From positions 61,619,722 through 61,683,721 of the forward strand of contig CM063112.1 in the NCBI GenBank assembly GCA_031841125.1: DNA of 64,000 nucleotides. Direction: 5' to 3'. The notes below the pieces were generated by a model that ran no database searches, had not been told where the DNA came from, and saw only the letters and a list, made by a program, of their open reading frames with translations. Position numbers and translations under genes: made by a program. This document shows, piece by piece, positions 1 to 11,155 of the stretch. Position 1 is the first letter of the stretch. Each line of letters starts with the position of its first letter. This DNA comes from Acanthococcus lagerstroemiae (taxonomy: Eukaryota > Arthropoda > Insecta > Hemiptera > Eriococcidae).

Positions 1-581
1 TTAAGCACGCTCACGTTCCACAAGTATCATAATCAGTGGCGCAACAAGAGATTTGCCGCCTAGAGGCAAATTATGTTTGTCGCTAACCCCCTCCCCCTCA
101 TTAAAAATTCAGGTTTGTAATTTTGTAGATTCTTTAAAGGAAGAAATCTAGTAAATAAAAATTCACTATTTAAGCAAAAATTTTAAAAAAGTTGAAAAAA
201 TCATTTTTAGTTAATTTTTTTGATTGAATGAAAAAAAAAGTGAGTTCTGAAAATTTACCGCCTTTGAAAAAAGTTCCAAAAGAATGTTACCCTTGTTTCT
301 CTCTAGTTGAACCACTGGCCATAATTTGCTACTTAGGGTTCAATAATTACCAAAAATGAGTACAGCGATGCTTTAAACTTCTTATACGCAACAACATCCA
401 TATTGTATTGAGAAACTTTAAGAGCTCTTCCTCCCCAGGCACCACAATCGGCAATATTCTGAAGCAAATAATCAGAATAAATTTCTTGTGATCTTGAATT
501 CTCCCCCCCTAGGCGACCTACCATTCGAACTAATAAGGTTCTGAAAGTTCTATAACTGAAATCTTATCTCTCACTTTAAAT
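1..581. other. AT-rich intergenic DNA, nothing recognised
   Basis: This stretch is AT-rich with runs of A and T. The 63-codon minus-strand frame at 333-524 has no recognisable motif. I see no repeat ends and no splice-flanked coding segment. Confidence 0.5.
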
Positions 582-1976
582 CAGGGTGTCTACAGGATTT
601 GAGGGGAAACAGGGTTGCCACTTTTTTTCAGGTTTGGTTTTCCCTGACTTTTCCCGGTTTTCCAGGCCAACTTTTCCAATTTTCCCTGACCTTTTTTACA
701 GGATTCCGAGAAAGCCCAGAGGGAGGAGAGTCACAGAAATTTTTTACAATACAAATAAAAAAAGTTTACTCTGATAAAATACGAACTCGTTTGTTATTTT
801 CAGAAAATTTCCCTGACTTAAATGAAAATTCCCTGACTTTTCCCGGTTTTCCAGAAAGTGGCAACCCTGGGAAAATATCATGACTTTTCACGACATTTTT
901 TCATGACTATCGTGGGGGATATAAAAAGGAAGCGGAAGAGGGGGCAAACTCGATTAGTGACAGTGCAAAGTCCAGATTTAGTAATTAACGTCCGTGACTA
1001 GAACATAACTGACCCCAGTGTAGACACACGCCATTTTTCATCTATTACCAGCGTTCAATACTAAAGCGCGTTCTAGACGATCAATAATATAGTCCTCGAA
1101 AAAACTGACATCCAGAATCGAGAAATCCAGAAATATTGACCATTTCATCCAAACGATCAATGTTGGTTCCCCAGATGATCAAAAACTAGCAAGACAGAAA
1201 GGGTAAATTATCAGCATTTAGTTTCTCATTATCAGTGGATTAAATTCACTTGGGCCTATTCGAGGTCTGCTTCGAGACAGAGTATCATAATTATGAGTGA
1301 TTCGGATCTCGGAATTGTCACCTTTGCTCTATGATCGTGATATGATTCGACTGTAATGTTCCTCAAAGAAGACAATGAACAGTACATCTCAAAATGATTG
1401 CTCTTATTATTATTTGCGCTGAGCAGCGGCTCATGCTTCTTCTTTTTTCATTTTCACCATTCGAGACATGGACATAAACCACCAAAAGAAATTGACAAAA
1501 ACTTCCACCAAATTCCTTTACTCGTTACCATACCAAACTGTCGTTATGGGTGCATTAACTGACAACATCTTTTCGAAAAGTGTTGATTCATGACAGTTGA
1601 CAGGTCATTATCAGATTGATTCTGATATTCTTGATGTCCGTTCAATTTCTTGTTCCCGTCTCAATTTTTGATGATTGTATCAATATTTTTGTTCCCTTTT
1701 CCCTACACACTCAATAAAATTGTCAAGAGTAGCAATATTGGTCGATATTATTGACAGCCTAGAACGCGCTTAACGCCCTATCAATACAGAGCGCGCTAAA
1801 CTTCCATAATACATAAATATTCACTCAATATTTTTTTCTCATTAAATGAATAAAACTGATTTTTTTTTAGTAATGCAAATATTGTGAACTATGCTATGAT
1901 GGAATATCATGACTTTTTCGAGTTTTTGTTGAAATATCAGGACTTTTCATGCCTTTCCAGGTCAGTAGACACCGTG
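582..1976. mobile_element. hAT-like element with CAGGGTGTCTAC ends (composite)
   Basis: The left end reads CAGGGTGTCTAC at 582 and the right end reads GTAGACACCGTG ending at 1976, so the termini are inverted with one mismatch. Ends of the form CAGGG are typical of hAT transposons. The left 300 bases repeat the words TTCCCTGACTTTTCCCGG and TTTTCCAG several times (about 630-855). The word ATATCATGACTTTT occurs near both ends (about 875 and 1906). A further end-like word, CAGTGTAGACACACG, lies near 1015, so this may be two elements of one family or one rearranged copy. No transposase is present. The flanking 8-mers (CTTTAAAT and TAAATAAT) do not match, so no target duplication is supported. Confidence 0.5.
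1062..1773. mobile_element. Nested inverted-repeat element, unclassified
   Basis: The left end (about 1062-1095) and the reverse complement of the right end (about 1740-1773) match at 28 of 34 positions. They share AAGCGCGTTCTAG and TCAATAATAT. The interior has no open frame of note. A TTAA borders the right end and a TAAA the left, which could be a worn TTAA target site, but the termini do not look like classical piggyBac. It lies inside the hAT-like element, so it inserted later. Confidence 0.5.
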
Positions 1977-2891
1977 TAAATAATACAGATTCAAAATTGT
2001 GGAATTTAACTCGATGGAGGAGATCGGAAGGAAGAAATTTCAGGGATGAGTAGATATATATAGATATGTACATCGAAAGTAAAGAAACACTGGTCTGGAG
2101 GATCGTTAACACCTCTTCTATTCACAGAAGTAGCCCCGACGAAAAAAATATAAATTTTATGTTTTCTTCCACGCGTTAACGTACTAATGTAATTATAGTC
2201 ATTCGTAGACCTTCATTTAACGTACATCGGGGAGAGTAAAGGAAAAATTAAAAGGATCTTTTTCACGTAGAATATCATGGGGAACAATTTGGGCTCAACA
2301 GTTTCTTTACAAAGTTGATAATTCCCGAAACTAGAAGGGTTAATTTTCAGGGTACGTTCGGCTTCATGGGAAGCGAAACTTCACCGTCCAGATTTTTGTA
2401 ATGTAGATTGTGACGGTTAAACTTACTTTTAAACCAAATTTCAGCTTTTCCCGAATTCTGCAGTACTGTGTTCAACTTCGAATCAGCTACGGCTCCACTT
2501 TCCGTTAGAGATGAAAAGTCCGACCAATACACTTTTTCACTCCGCGTTAATTACTACACATAGATATTTTTCATTCACACTAACCTTTAATTTCGATCGT
2601 GATACGTACGACTACGGGTCTGCACGAATTACCGGTATATTGCTCCGAATAAATTATTACAGTACTTGCTCGGCGGTACGCTTCGGCTAAAGGTTACGGA
2701 CGTTGCATAAAACACGGTCGTAAAAATAGAAAAACGCTTTCCTCTTCTTTTACGATTATATCGGTGCCCGAATAGACATGCCGTACCTTTCTGCCCTCTC
2801 TCCTCGACTGTGACTCAGTTTTGAGCCACCACTTATCGCGCCGAATCGTGTGGCCATTCACACGCTCATCAAGTTGCATCGAACTAATGGT
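1977..2891. other. Unique DNA, CpG-rich in 2130-2700, nothing recognised
   Basis: No repeat termini, tRNA-like boxes or convincing coding exons were seen. The middle part is AT-rich yet keeps many CG dinucleotides, like other presumed host-DNA blocks in the window. Confidence 0.4.
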
Positions 2892-3288
2892 CAGGGTTAC
2901 CAGATTGGACGACTTGGGAGACCTGTTTGCGACGAAAAATCTACTCAGGCGACTAGTCGCGAATTGGGCGACTTTTTTCTCGGCGTACATACAAAAAATA
3001 AATTATATTTTCCCCAAAAAATGTTCGTTTTTTCTACTCGAACTTCATTTCTGAAATGTTACCCTTACTCATTTCCGTGGTAAATAAAAACGGGAAACCG
3101 AGCACGCTTTATGGTAACACTTTCTGCTGTATATTGATATGTGGTAGCACTGTTTTAGCTGATAGGTTTGCAAGACGGTGCGAGGTATCTCTTCTGTTCA
3201 CCGTTGAAATTGGAAAATTTTAGGCGACTTTAGGCTACACTGCGTGTTGAAAATGGCGACTTCACTTTACCAGCATCTGGTCACCCTG
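2892..3288. mobile_element. hAT-type MITE (397 bp) with worn 8-bp target duplication
   Basis: The left end CAGGGTTACCAGAT at 2892 pairs with the right end ATCTGGTCACCCTG ending at 3288. The terminal repeats match apart from one base. The flanking 8-mers CTAATGGT and CCAATAGT agree at six of eight positions and differ only by transitions, as expected of an old hAT 8-bp target duplication. The interior carries words such as GGCGACTT and no transposase. Short open frames across it are by-products. Confidence 0.7.
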
Positions 3289-3294
3289 CCAATA

Positions 3295-3534
3295 GTGGAT
3301 TTACATTCGAGTAGGCAACATGTCAAAAACAAACTTTTAAACTTCGGCGACAACTACGGATTTACATTCCTTTCAAACTTTGTCGCAGACCTATCACAGA
3401 CATGTCGCGGACAACTTTTCCCCGAACCGACAAGCGCCGGTTTGATGAGGCAGTCGCCGACATTGGGTGTGTTGTCAAAACAGCATCCGACGAAACGTGT
3501 TGGCCTGAAGTCGCCGACTCGAATGTAAATCCAC
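3295..3534. mobile_element. Short MITE with GTGGATTTACATTCGAGT ends
   Basis: GTGGATTTACATTCGAGT at 3295 is repeated in inverse orientation ending at 3534. With the next bases the match is 21 of 22. The element is 240 bp and non-coding, and it abuts the right flank of the preceding hAT MITE. An internal word near 3357 (GGATTTACATTC) partly repeats the terminus. The family was not identified. Confidence 0.65.
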
Positions 3535-4480
3535 CATAACGCCCGTCGTTTCCCTGTGTAGATCACAAAAGTCGGCCAGTGCCGCCAGTTGACCGGTACG
3601 GAAATGGCCGATTCACGATACATTAGCACCAGAGCCGGATTTGGAGTTTTGTGGCCTGCAAGCAAAATTCATTTCTATCGCCCCTCATCTCAGGTTTTTA
3701 GCATTGGTGAAGGCGGAGAGGGGGGGGGCTACGAAATTGAAGGTTATAAAAAAGATAATACTAGAAAATATTTTACCGTGGAACAGGTATTTCCCTCCCC
3801 GTTAAGCGAAAGGCCCACACCTTTTGCCTCGCACACCTCACCCGGTCACGATCCTTTTTTCTTTCTTTTTTTCTACGTCGTCAAATTTTCTGCTCTAGGC
3901 AATTGCCTCGCCTACCACCTAGGAAATTCAGCCCTGATTAGCCGAGGCAATAATTTCCATCGAAAAACTTTTTCATCATACTCTTCAGCACGAGCCTCGT
4001 AATGAGGGGAGTACATACAACCCAGCATGCTCTAGCGACTACAGTCAGAGAGAGGAGCACGAAGGTCAACCTAAATTGTATTTTTCGGCTCTTTCTCGAG
4101 AACTGCTCAAGATAAACGAAATTCAACTCGTTAAAAAATTATTCTACATGAAATTATCGACTAAATGATACCTCACAACAGATAAGCACAGAACGTCTGG
4201 AAAGTTCGGACAGAATTCTTACGCCGAATACTGCAAAGTGCGAACACAAAAAGTGCCCAAAACCCTAGAAACGGCTTCCCCGACGCTACAAGCTACAACA
4301 TACCATTTATCATTCCTGGAGATACACCCTTGCCCTCGCACTTCCAGAATCGTACATTTATTTATGAACCTATTTTCGCGTTTGAGTCCTGTAAGGACTT
4401 CAATAATCCAACTTTTCACGCTTCCATTACTAGGGAAAAGAAAATTTACACATAATATGGTTATTCGATAAATCGAGACC
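3535..4480. other. Unassigned DNA with overlapping open frames
   Basis: A 137-codon plus-strand frame (3589-4002) and several minus-strand frames overlap here. None shows a domain, a splice context or a codon bias that would support a gene. The plus frame contains a long Phe/Gly low-complexity stretch from T-rich and G-rich runs. Confidence 0.4.
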
Positions 4481-4690
4481 AAAATTAAGCATTTTGATAT
4501 TCGAATAAATGAATAACGAATAATTTAAGTATTCGTTATTGGTAATAGCAAATAATGAGTGATCATTCATTAATCATTATTCCATAATCATCAAGAGTTG
4601 GGCATTATTTCATTCGAATAATAGTTACGATTAGTTAGTATTCGCGAATTATTATTCACGAAAGATAGCATTAGCCAGTAATTTTGTTAG
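4480..4690. repeat. AT-rich ATTCGAATAA-type imperfect repeats
   Basis: The words ATTCGAATAA, GAATAACGAATA and ATTATTCACGAA recur in both orientations, giving a region rich in short palindromes. It may be an old AT-rich MITE, but no clear ends are visible. Confidence 0.35.
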
Positions 4691-4704
4691 TCATCGTGGA
4701 TAAA

Positions 4705-5660
4705 GGATAACATGTGGTATGTACATATGTACATTTATGTAGTTATCATTCAGCTATCATTCGATAGTTAATCATCACTCTCCCGTTTCCGTTGTAAGGG
4801 TTTTTCCCACGTTACGTGTTATCTGAACTCTGAACTGCCTCCATTGTCACGCTACGAGGAGCAAACGCTAACGCTGTGTATCCCTGCATGCATGAACTTG
4901 CACTCGACTGTAGCTAAAAGGTATCTAAGCTGCACTGTTCAGTCATTCTTTCGAAATTCGAATTGTTTCTTTTCTTGTATCACAGTTTCCATGCAGATAC
5001 ATACTGTACATATACATACATACATATGTACGTAGTCTTATGTACATATGTCTTATGTCAGCTGAAACCAAACATCTTGAGTTCACGCCAGGCTTGACAG
5101 TTCTGGTAAAAAACCTACATATTTTCGTCTTTTACACAATATGTATGTACGTAATGTACAATGAATGATCAATAGGAATGAGATTTATAAGTAAAAACAA
5201 TGGAAAAAGCGGTTTGATTGGTAGGCTCAAACAATAACAACATATCATTAGTCTACATCATGTATTCACACGTGATTCCTTACCCTAATGACTACTGAAT
5301 AACGAATACACATTATATATGTGTGTACATATGTACATATGCACGTAACTCATTTATTATTCCCGATTTCGAATGTACTATGTACATAAGCATAAGATCG
5401 AGTCAGATTCCTTACAGAAAAATACATGGTGTCCAAATACATAATGTGACGTACTATGTAAGTACATTTTCGTGTTTTTCTTTTGCTTGAATTAGTGCTC
5501 TATAACTTCCTCCCTATACTGTCTCCTGTCACATACAATTTTTTCAAATTCTTTCGTCCATTTCCTTTTCGAATATTGAAGGGAAAACACAAAGAAAAGA
5601 AGCGTCCAGATCATTTTGAGAGTTACTATACGTAATATGTATAGATGTATGTAAATATTA
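4705..5660. repeat. TACATATG-type microsatellite-rich stretch
   Basis: Clusters of TACATATGTA and ATGTATGT occur at about 4712-4738, 5008-5050, 5138-5160, 5312-5345 and 5628-5650, separated by unassigned DNA. These are interrupted purine/pyrimidine-alternating microsatellites. Confidence 0.5.
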
Positions 5661-5670
5661 TTATTTATGA

Positions 5671-5821
5671 CAGGGGCGGATACAGAAAATAATTTCAGAA
5701 GGGGTCCGAATGAAAAATGTTATAGACAAAACATAATAGCTCTAGATCACTACAGACAGATTTAGATATTTCGGGGAGGGGGATCCGGAACCTCAAAACC
5801 TTCCCCCTGTATCCGCCACTG
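5671..5821. mobile_element. hAT-type MITE, CAGGGGCGGATACAG ends (151 bp)
   Basis: CAGGGGCGGATACAG at 5671 pairs with CTGTATCCGCCACTG ending at 5821. The flanking 8-mers ATTTATGA and GATTATAA agree at five of eight positions, compatible with an old 8-bp duplication. A second, truncated copy in the opposite orientation lies at 40563-40654, so this is a dispersed family. No coding capacity. Confidence 0.7.
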
Positions 5822-6300
5822 GATTATAATTTCATTCATTCGAGTAAATAATGCCCATCACCGTTCAAGACCATCAGATCCGGTTTTAATATGTAGTTTG
5901 ACTCTTAAGTCAGACCTTCTAAAGGAAAGGGATCAAAAGTAATCAACATGGATATCAATGTGGTCCTTATTTTCGATTTTTCCCAGATCGATGCAACGTT
6001 CTTGAAGTTGTTCCTCTTATAAGAAAATAATTCCCCGAAAGTTTGAAGAAGATCGAACAATTTCAACTTGTATTACCCGAGGGTTAAGGTAACGAATTTC
6101 GGTTCAAAATCAGAAAAATGCAGCAAAAATCATTCAAAATTGAAGATTACGTGGATTTTTATGGAACTCAAAAGACTTGTCCAATAAGGGTAGTAGATGA
6201 TGCCTGTAAAATTTCAAACATTTGTATCCCTAGTGTTGCAACATAAGTAGCTCTCCGGCTGAGTGGGGGGAAGGGGGAGTATCGTGTTCAGTTTTTGTTT
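5822..6300. other. Unassigned intergenic DNA
   Basis: I see no terminal repeats, tRNA-like boxes or coding exons in this stretch. Confidence 0.4.
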
Positions 6301-6304
6301 CTCT

Positions 6305-6394
6305 GCACACAAACATCCTAGCCGATCCTAGCGAACAACGAGACCGGAGTACCAAACGAATTGGATAGATAGCGTCCTCCGTAGTCTGCATTAT
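6305..6394 (+). mobile_element. SINE B body fragment
   Basis: The words CATCCTAG...CTAGCGAACAACGAGACC and GGATAGATAGCGTCCTCCG match the body of the SINE copies at 28008, 33870, 53475 and 62990, where a short CCTAGCGAACACAG-like word precedes GATAGATAGCG. The tRNA-like head and the tail are missing. A hAT-like element may abut its right end. Confidence 0.45.
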
Positions 6395-6628
6395 CAGTGC
6401 TGCCATTTTAGCAAAATAACTGCTAGATTTAGCAGATTTTCCAATCTTTAGCAGAAAAGGTTCAAGTTTTAGCAGCCGGCAGAATTTTTAACAGCCATTT
6501 TGAGAGGGCATAGTCTCACCAAAATTCTAGCTCTAGCAGAATTGGAGAAAACTGGCCAAATGAGGGCAGAATTCAGAAGATTTAAACAAAATATCTGCTA
6601 AGATTCTTCAGGTAGCAGAACATCACTA
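6395..6628. mobile_element. Possible hAT-like MITE rich in TTTAGCAGA
   Basis: It begins CAGTGCTGCCATTTTAGCA and ends TAGCAGAACATCACTA, which form weak inverted ends. The word TAGCAG or its complement occurs repeatedly inside. CAGTG ends are common in hAT elements. No matching 8-bp duplication was found, so the boundaries are uncertain. Confidence 0.35.
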
Positions 6629-7530
6629 TCAGGTTTAGCAGAGGAGAATTAGAAATAGACAAAGAACAAAGTAGAATTTAAGCGTACAGGTAGTATGGGT
6701 TTGAAAATAACTCACCATGGCAAGACATTTAATCGGTAATGTTTTATATACACACGTCTTCGGCACAGGTAAATGGAATGACTCACTTCTTGCTCTGTTG
6801 TATATATGTATATTTAAAAAAAATACAATTTCCTTCGCCTAATTAGGGAATTTCAGATCCCACCCCTGGGAAGCCACTCATTGCGCCTGAAAATAAGATA
6901 ATCGAGCTTTTATGCCAGCTAAATAAGTAGCAAGTGTTACAGAAATTTAAGAAATACACCGATCTTGATAGAACTGATATCCTAGGCCGGCCTCACGGGG
7001 AGTGTATCCCCAATTATTTTTAGGTATTTTTAGTGAAATCCAGCAGCCAGACAGCAAAATTGGGGATTTTTTTCTAGTTAACAATATTTTTAGGGGTTTT
7101 AGTCAATATTTTGGTCATTTACACCCCCAACCCCTTCAGACAATGTTGCTGATGCCAGCACTGCAAGTGAAGAGTGTATCAAGTACTTGAAATATTAGCC
7201 ATTTTGAACCAACTCTGTTGCCACTATAAGGATTCAAGTTTTAGCGGTACTATTCTTACAATAATTGTTGAGATGTTAGTCTTTCAATTCCTTTCCTAGT
7301 TGGTATCATGAAGTTTTAATGGTAATTATGTTGAGACTGGTGACATTTCATAAATTCTCCTTTATTTATACTAGTCATTATCGTTTTCCTCTCAGCGCAC
7401 CAAAATACATTTCAACGACCTCAAAAACTCAACAGCACATTTCTCAATTCTAAATTCCAATCCCGACACAAGAGAAGTACTGAGCTTGTGGAAAACTACT
7501 GAAAAACTACTCAATATTACTAAAAACTAT
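6629..7530. other. Unassigned DNA
   Basis: No supported gene or repeat family. The end of the stretch (about 7490-7535) repeats AAAACTACT a few times. Confidence 0.35.
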
Positions 7531-7537
7531 TCGTCGG

Positions 7538-7829
7538 CCGTTTTTCTCTATCACGTCTAGTTTTTCTGTTCAAAAACTATAAACAATTCAACTAAATGTG
7601 TTCAAAAAGAGGTTTAGGAACTGAATGTGGTCATACTGATTCGTGTTGTTGTGTGTTGCGGTCGTGAGTAGTGGTGTGTATTCCGTCTGTTTGTTTTCTG
7701 TTATTGTGGTCTGATAACACTGATAATATCAGTCAGTGGTACCGCTTATTCCAATGCAAAAACAAAATGGAAACGAATTTCAGTCGTTCAGAACTTCGAA
7801 TTGTGACGTGATAGAGAAAAATGGGTCGC
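7538..7829. repeat. Inverted repeat with TTTTTCTCTATCACGTC arms
   Basis: TTTTTCTCTATCACGTC near 7542 is mirrored by GACGTGATAGAGAAAAA near 7806. The arms extend to about 22 bases with two mismatches and enclose about 260 bases. It may be a MITE or a chance hairpin in a promoter-like region. No target duplication was seen. Confidence 0.35.
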
Positions 7830-7939
7830 AGTATCGTGTTCAGCGTTAAAAAGTACTTCAGAATCACCTGTCGAAATGCATTGTGCAAAATAGTTGTTCA
7901 GTAGTGTTATTGTTCCAAGTTAGTATTCCTTTTTTACAG

Positions 7940-8008
7940 GGTTTGGAGGTTACTGAATTCAATTCTGGAAGTATTTTCGACATTCAACCAAATGAAGTAT
8001 TACTGCAG
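7940..8008 (+). other. Weak candidate internal exon (23 codons)
   Basis: A pyrimidine-rich tract ending in TTTTTTACAG precedes 7940, and a GT donor follows CTGCAG at 8008. The 69 bases between are open in one frame and give an exactly phase-0 exon. The donor GTGCGG is weak and no partner exon was found, so this could be chance. Confidence 0.15.
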
Positions 8009-9420
8009 GTGCGGGGGACAAATATTAGTCATTTTTCTGAAACAATATTCGATTTCCAGATTGGAGTAATTTTACTAAAATCCAGAAATTCGTTTCTACA
8101 GACTTTTAAAAACATGACATTCGAATATTGTCTCAAAAAATGACAAATTTTCGACCTTTGCGCGTGTAGTGGAACTCCATGTGGTCTAACATACAAAGTA
8201 CCCTCAGAATTAAATTCACCTTGAAAACAGACAACCCAACTCCTATCTCAAATTTCAATTTTTCATAAATTCTCCCCTCTTTTGAGGCTGTTCCTCTGGG
8301 GTCATTACCCACATTGGGAAATCAAACTATTTTTCTGATCTATATCGAATAACTTTCGAAATCTGAGAGTATTAATTTTTAACGCAGCTAGGGACTGAAA
8401 GAAAAATGCGTTAAAAATGTCAAAACTTTTGAGTACTTTCCCAGAAGGGGAGAAGTTTTGAGGCACGTCTTTTCCTTATTCAATTAACCTAAAACTTTTC
8501 AGAACTTTTTATTTTTTTGAAATCAATGGGGGGGGGGATGTAACATTATTTAGATGGTCTAAAATAGAGACCACTCTAATTTTACATTTTAGCTTCGTAC
8601 GCAGACGATCCTAATGATAAATACCAATAGAGATTATTCGAGGTTCAAGCAAACACGGCTTTGATCATCGCAGTCTACTCTTATTGGCTAGTCAGGGACT
8701 TGTTTACCCTCTGATAGTTATTTACCCCCAAATGGTTATTTACCTCCTGACGTCATGAGGGATACATATCCTATTTAAGACACCTTTTTTTATAACTTAA
8801 GATTCAGGTGAAACTACTATTACTCTGAACAGACTAGTTTTGATTTTGAGCCGTTTTTAGTAGTATTTTCAACAAACTCATCAGTACTTTTTTGAGAGAA
8901 CACTACTGCACGGGTAACTCGTTTTACTGAAATCTTTTCAGTACCCCTTCTTCCTAATCTTTTCACCCTATGTCAGAGAAGGGTGACAGCGTGATTTCCA
9001 GTCACTCCCAAAGTATAAACATTCTTGCTGGAAACGACTACATTTTCGCTTCCTATTTTCTATTTTATTTGCTTGGACAACAATCAAGCGAGGAAAATGT
9101 TTTTCCTTCATCCACTATACAATATAAGATGAAACGATGAAAGTCCGGCTGCTTTCTCCTCGGCTCGTATATAATCCATCAGAGAGGAGAAATTGAAGCC
9201 CAATTTCCGCATAATGTACATATTTGAGAATCATTCGATAACGTTTCAAAGTATTTCGGAGAACACGAGTTTGTCAGCATTGTTCTACACGGACGCGAAT
9301 TTTGTTTTCTCATCCTTTTGGAAAAAGCGAGTAGAGCGGAATGCACATTTATAATATAGTTTTTGTTTCGTTCGCATTTTTCCTTTCCTCTTTCGTTTGA
9401 ATTCACCTCGCCCAATCCTG
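8009..9420. other. Unassigned DNA with poly-G run
   Basis: A G-run lies near 8527-8537. No repeat termini or supported coding segment were seen. Confidence 0.35.
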
Positions 9421-10425
9421 TCTATCGTTCACAAAGGGGAAAAAAATAAGAAAAAAACAATAAAAGCTGTCGGCGATATTAAGATATTTTCAAGATGACT
9501 CTTTGTTTCTCACTCGTTTCGTCGCACAGTTGAACGAGTTCGCTGGACCAATTTACGGCGTACGCAGTCAGGCAGCGGCGGCGATCAGGGTGATATTCTG
9601 CTGCGACACGATCGCTCTAATTTCCTGGCGATCTATCGTTTGATGCTCGAAAATGGGAAAACGACATTTCGTTATAGTATCGACTGAAGAGGAGAACTCG
9701 AGCAAGGTACTGGAAATAATTTCGAAGTACGCCGTTTCTGTTCGTCGTATTTTATGGCGTGGAAATGGTGTGACACTTCGATACAGAATCGTGATTCGCC
9801 GCTTTATTCTTTACTGTCAAAAAAGTCGAAGCGACTCCGGTGAACGAGCGAATGGGTTCAAAACTGACGCTACTTCGACACCTCCACGATCGATGTCGAA
9901 GATACTCGTGTAGAATTGAAATAATGTATTGTGTCCGCGTGTTTGCGACGAGGAGAGCTTCATCTCGAACCGCAGCGCACAAATGGAGAAAACAGAAAAC
10001 GCGAACGAAATAATTAACAAAAAGTATTATTTCTAATTAGTGTCTGCTCTGTCTGGAAAATAATAACGTTCATTAAAAGAACGCAGCCGAAAGATACCGG
10101 CTCGGTTTCATTACAGCTACGCTCCCCCAATAACAGCGTCTGGTCTTAACTCACATCGTGGAATACACTTGACAGCAATTCATTCTTACGCCGTATTAGA
10201 GGGCTCCGCCTCCACTCGTTCAGCAGTTTGACCCCTCGCCCCCTTTTGTGAATTCTAATTACGGTATAATTACTTTCGCATAACGGTATAACTACATTGA
10301 AGGTAATCTACAATGTAGGTAACTTTTTTTAAACACGGGATACAGTCAGGTAAATCAGTGCCCCATTTTCAGTTTTCATAATAGTAGTGTGAAAAACTAA
10401 TAGGCTGCATCAAGAATTCGCAAGA
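9421..10425. other. CpG-rich unique block upstream of a candidate small gene
   Basis: This AT-rich block keeps many CG dinucleotides. The 86-codon frame at 9653-9913 has no recognised domain. The block could hold the promoter of the candidate gene at 10426, but no TATA or initiator pattern stands out. Confidence 0.35.
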
Positions 10426-10741
10426 ATGTCAGAAGCAAACAAAGGGTGAGGGCGGTAGAGACGACCGTTCCGTTCAATATTTGATCTCAACTTCGAATAT
10501 CCCAGTGAATTGTAGATCTGAAACTGAGTTGAGAAATACAGAATTCGACTGAAAAGCCTCGACACGCTAAATGCGTCTTTTCATTCACAGGAAAACGGAG
10601 CCGGCAGCAGAGATGCAAGATTCAAAGGTCAAAAAATCTTCAGCTAATCAAAGAAAAAGCAAGATATTCTCGTTGAAAGCTAAGAACCTGCCTTTTGAGC
10701 CCACAGAGGAAACGAAGTCCAGAGCCAAGATCGAGGCCTAG
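10426..10741 (+). CDS. Candidate two-exon small lysine-rich protein (56 aa)
   Basis: Exon 1 coding sequence is 10426-10445, starting ATGTCAGAAGC with A at position -3. The donor GTGAGG follows at 10446. The 145-base intron ends TTTTCATTCACAG at 10590, with a branch-like GCTAA about 24 bases earlier. Exon 2 runs 10591-10741 and stops at TAG. The phases match exactly: two bases end exon 1 and one begins exon 2. The product starts MSEANKGKTEPAAEMQDS and ends ETKSRAKIEA. It is rich in Lys, Glu and Ser, has no Cys, and has no signal peptide or membrane segment. An AATAAA lies at 10959. I do not recognise the family. Neither exon is long enough for length alone to be evidence. The case rests on two consensus splice sites, phase agreement and ordinary-looking codon content. 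Upstream exons could exist. It could also be chance or a gene fragment. Confidence 0.4.
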
Positions 10742-11155
10742 GAGCCTGTATCTTCCTAGCTCTATACACTGTTACCTTAATTGAGTTTTTGGAAACACTT
10801 TAGCAAAATCTGAGTAAGTCCCCCACGAAGTATTAATAAGTGCTAGCACAGTCTCAATGATTTTGGCTGAAGTTCACTTGGATCTCAACGTAGTTATAAT
10901 GAGTCCGATGAATGTAAACAAATTTAAAATGAATCTTATCGGGTGCCATCAAAAAGTGAATAAATTTTAAAAGAGCTGCTAATAAGCCCTAAGAGCAGCA
11001 AGGAGACTTTAGAGTCAGAATTTTGGGTATTTGTTTTAATCTCGGACACGTAATTATCTCTCCAGAGGGGGGAGGGGGCTTCTAGTTATCTAACCAGGAC
11101 TGAAAATTCTTTACTCGTTTCCTTCACGAATTCGTGTGCAGTAGCACTATCTCTA
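10742..11155. repeat. Degenerate GAGTCT/AGTCTNAA satellite, left part
   Basis: Scattered words such as TGAGTTTT, CTGAGTAAGTC, AGTCTCAATGA and GAGTCCGATGAA resemble the denser array at 11640-12130. Unit borders are too worn to give a firm period. Confidence 0.35.

Noticed and set aside
3589..4002. 137-codon plus-strand frame
   Set aside because: Low-complexity Gly and Phe tracts from base runs, overlapping minus-strand frames, no motif.
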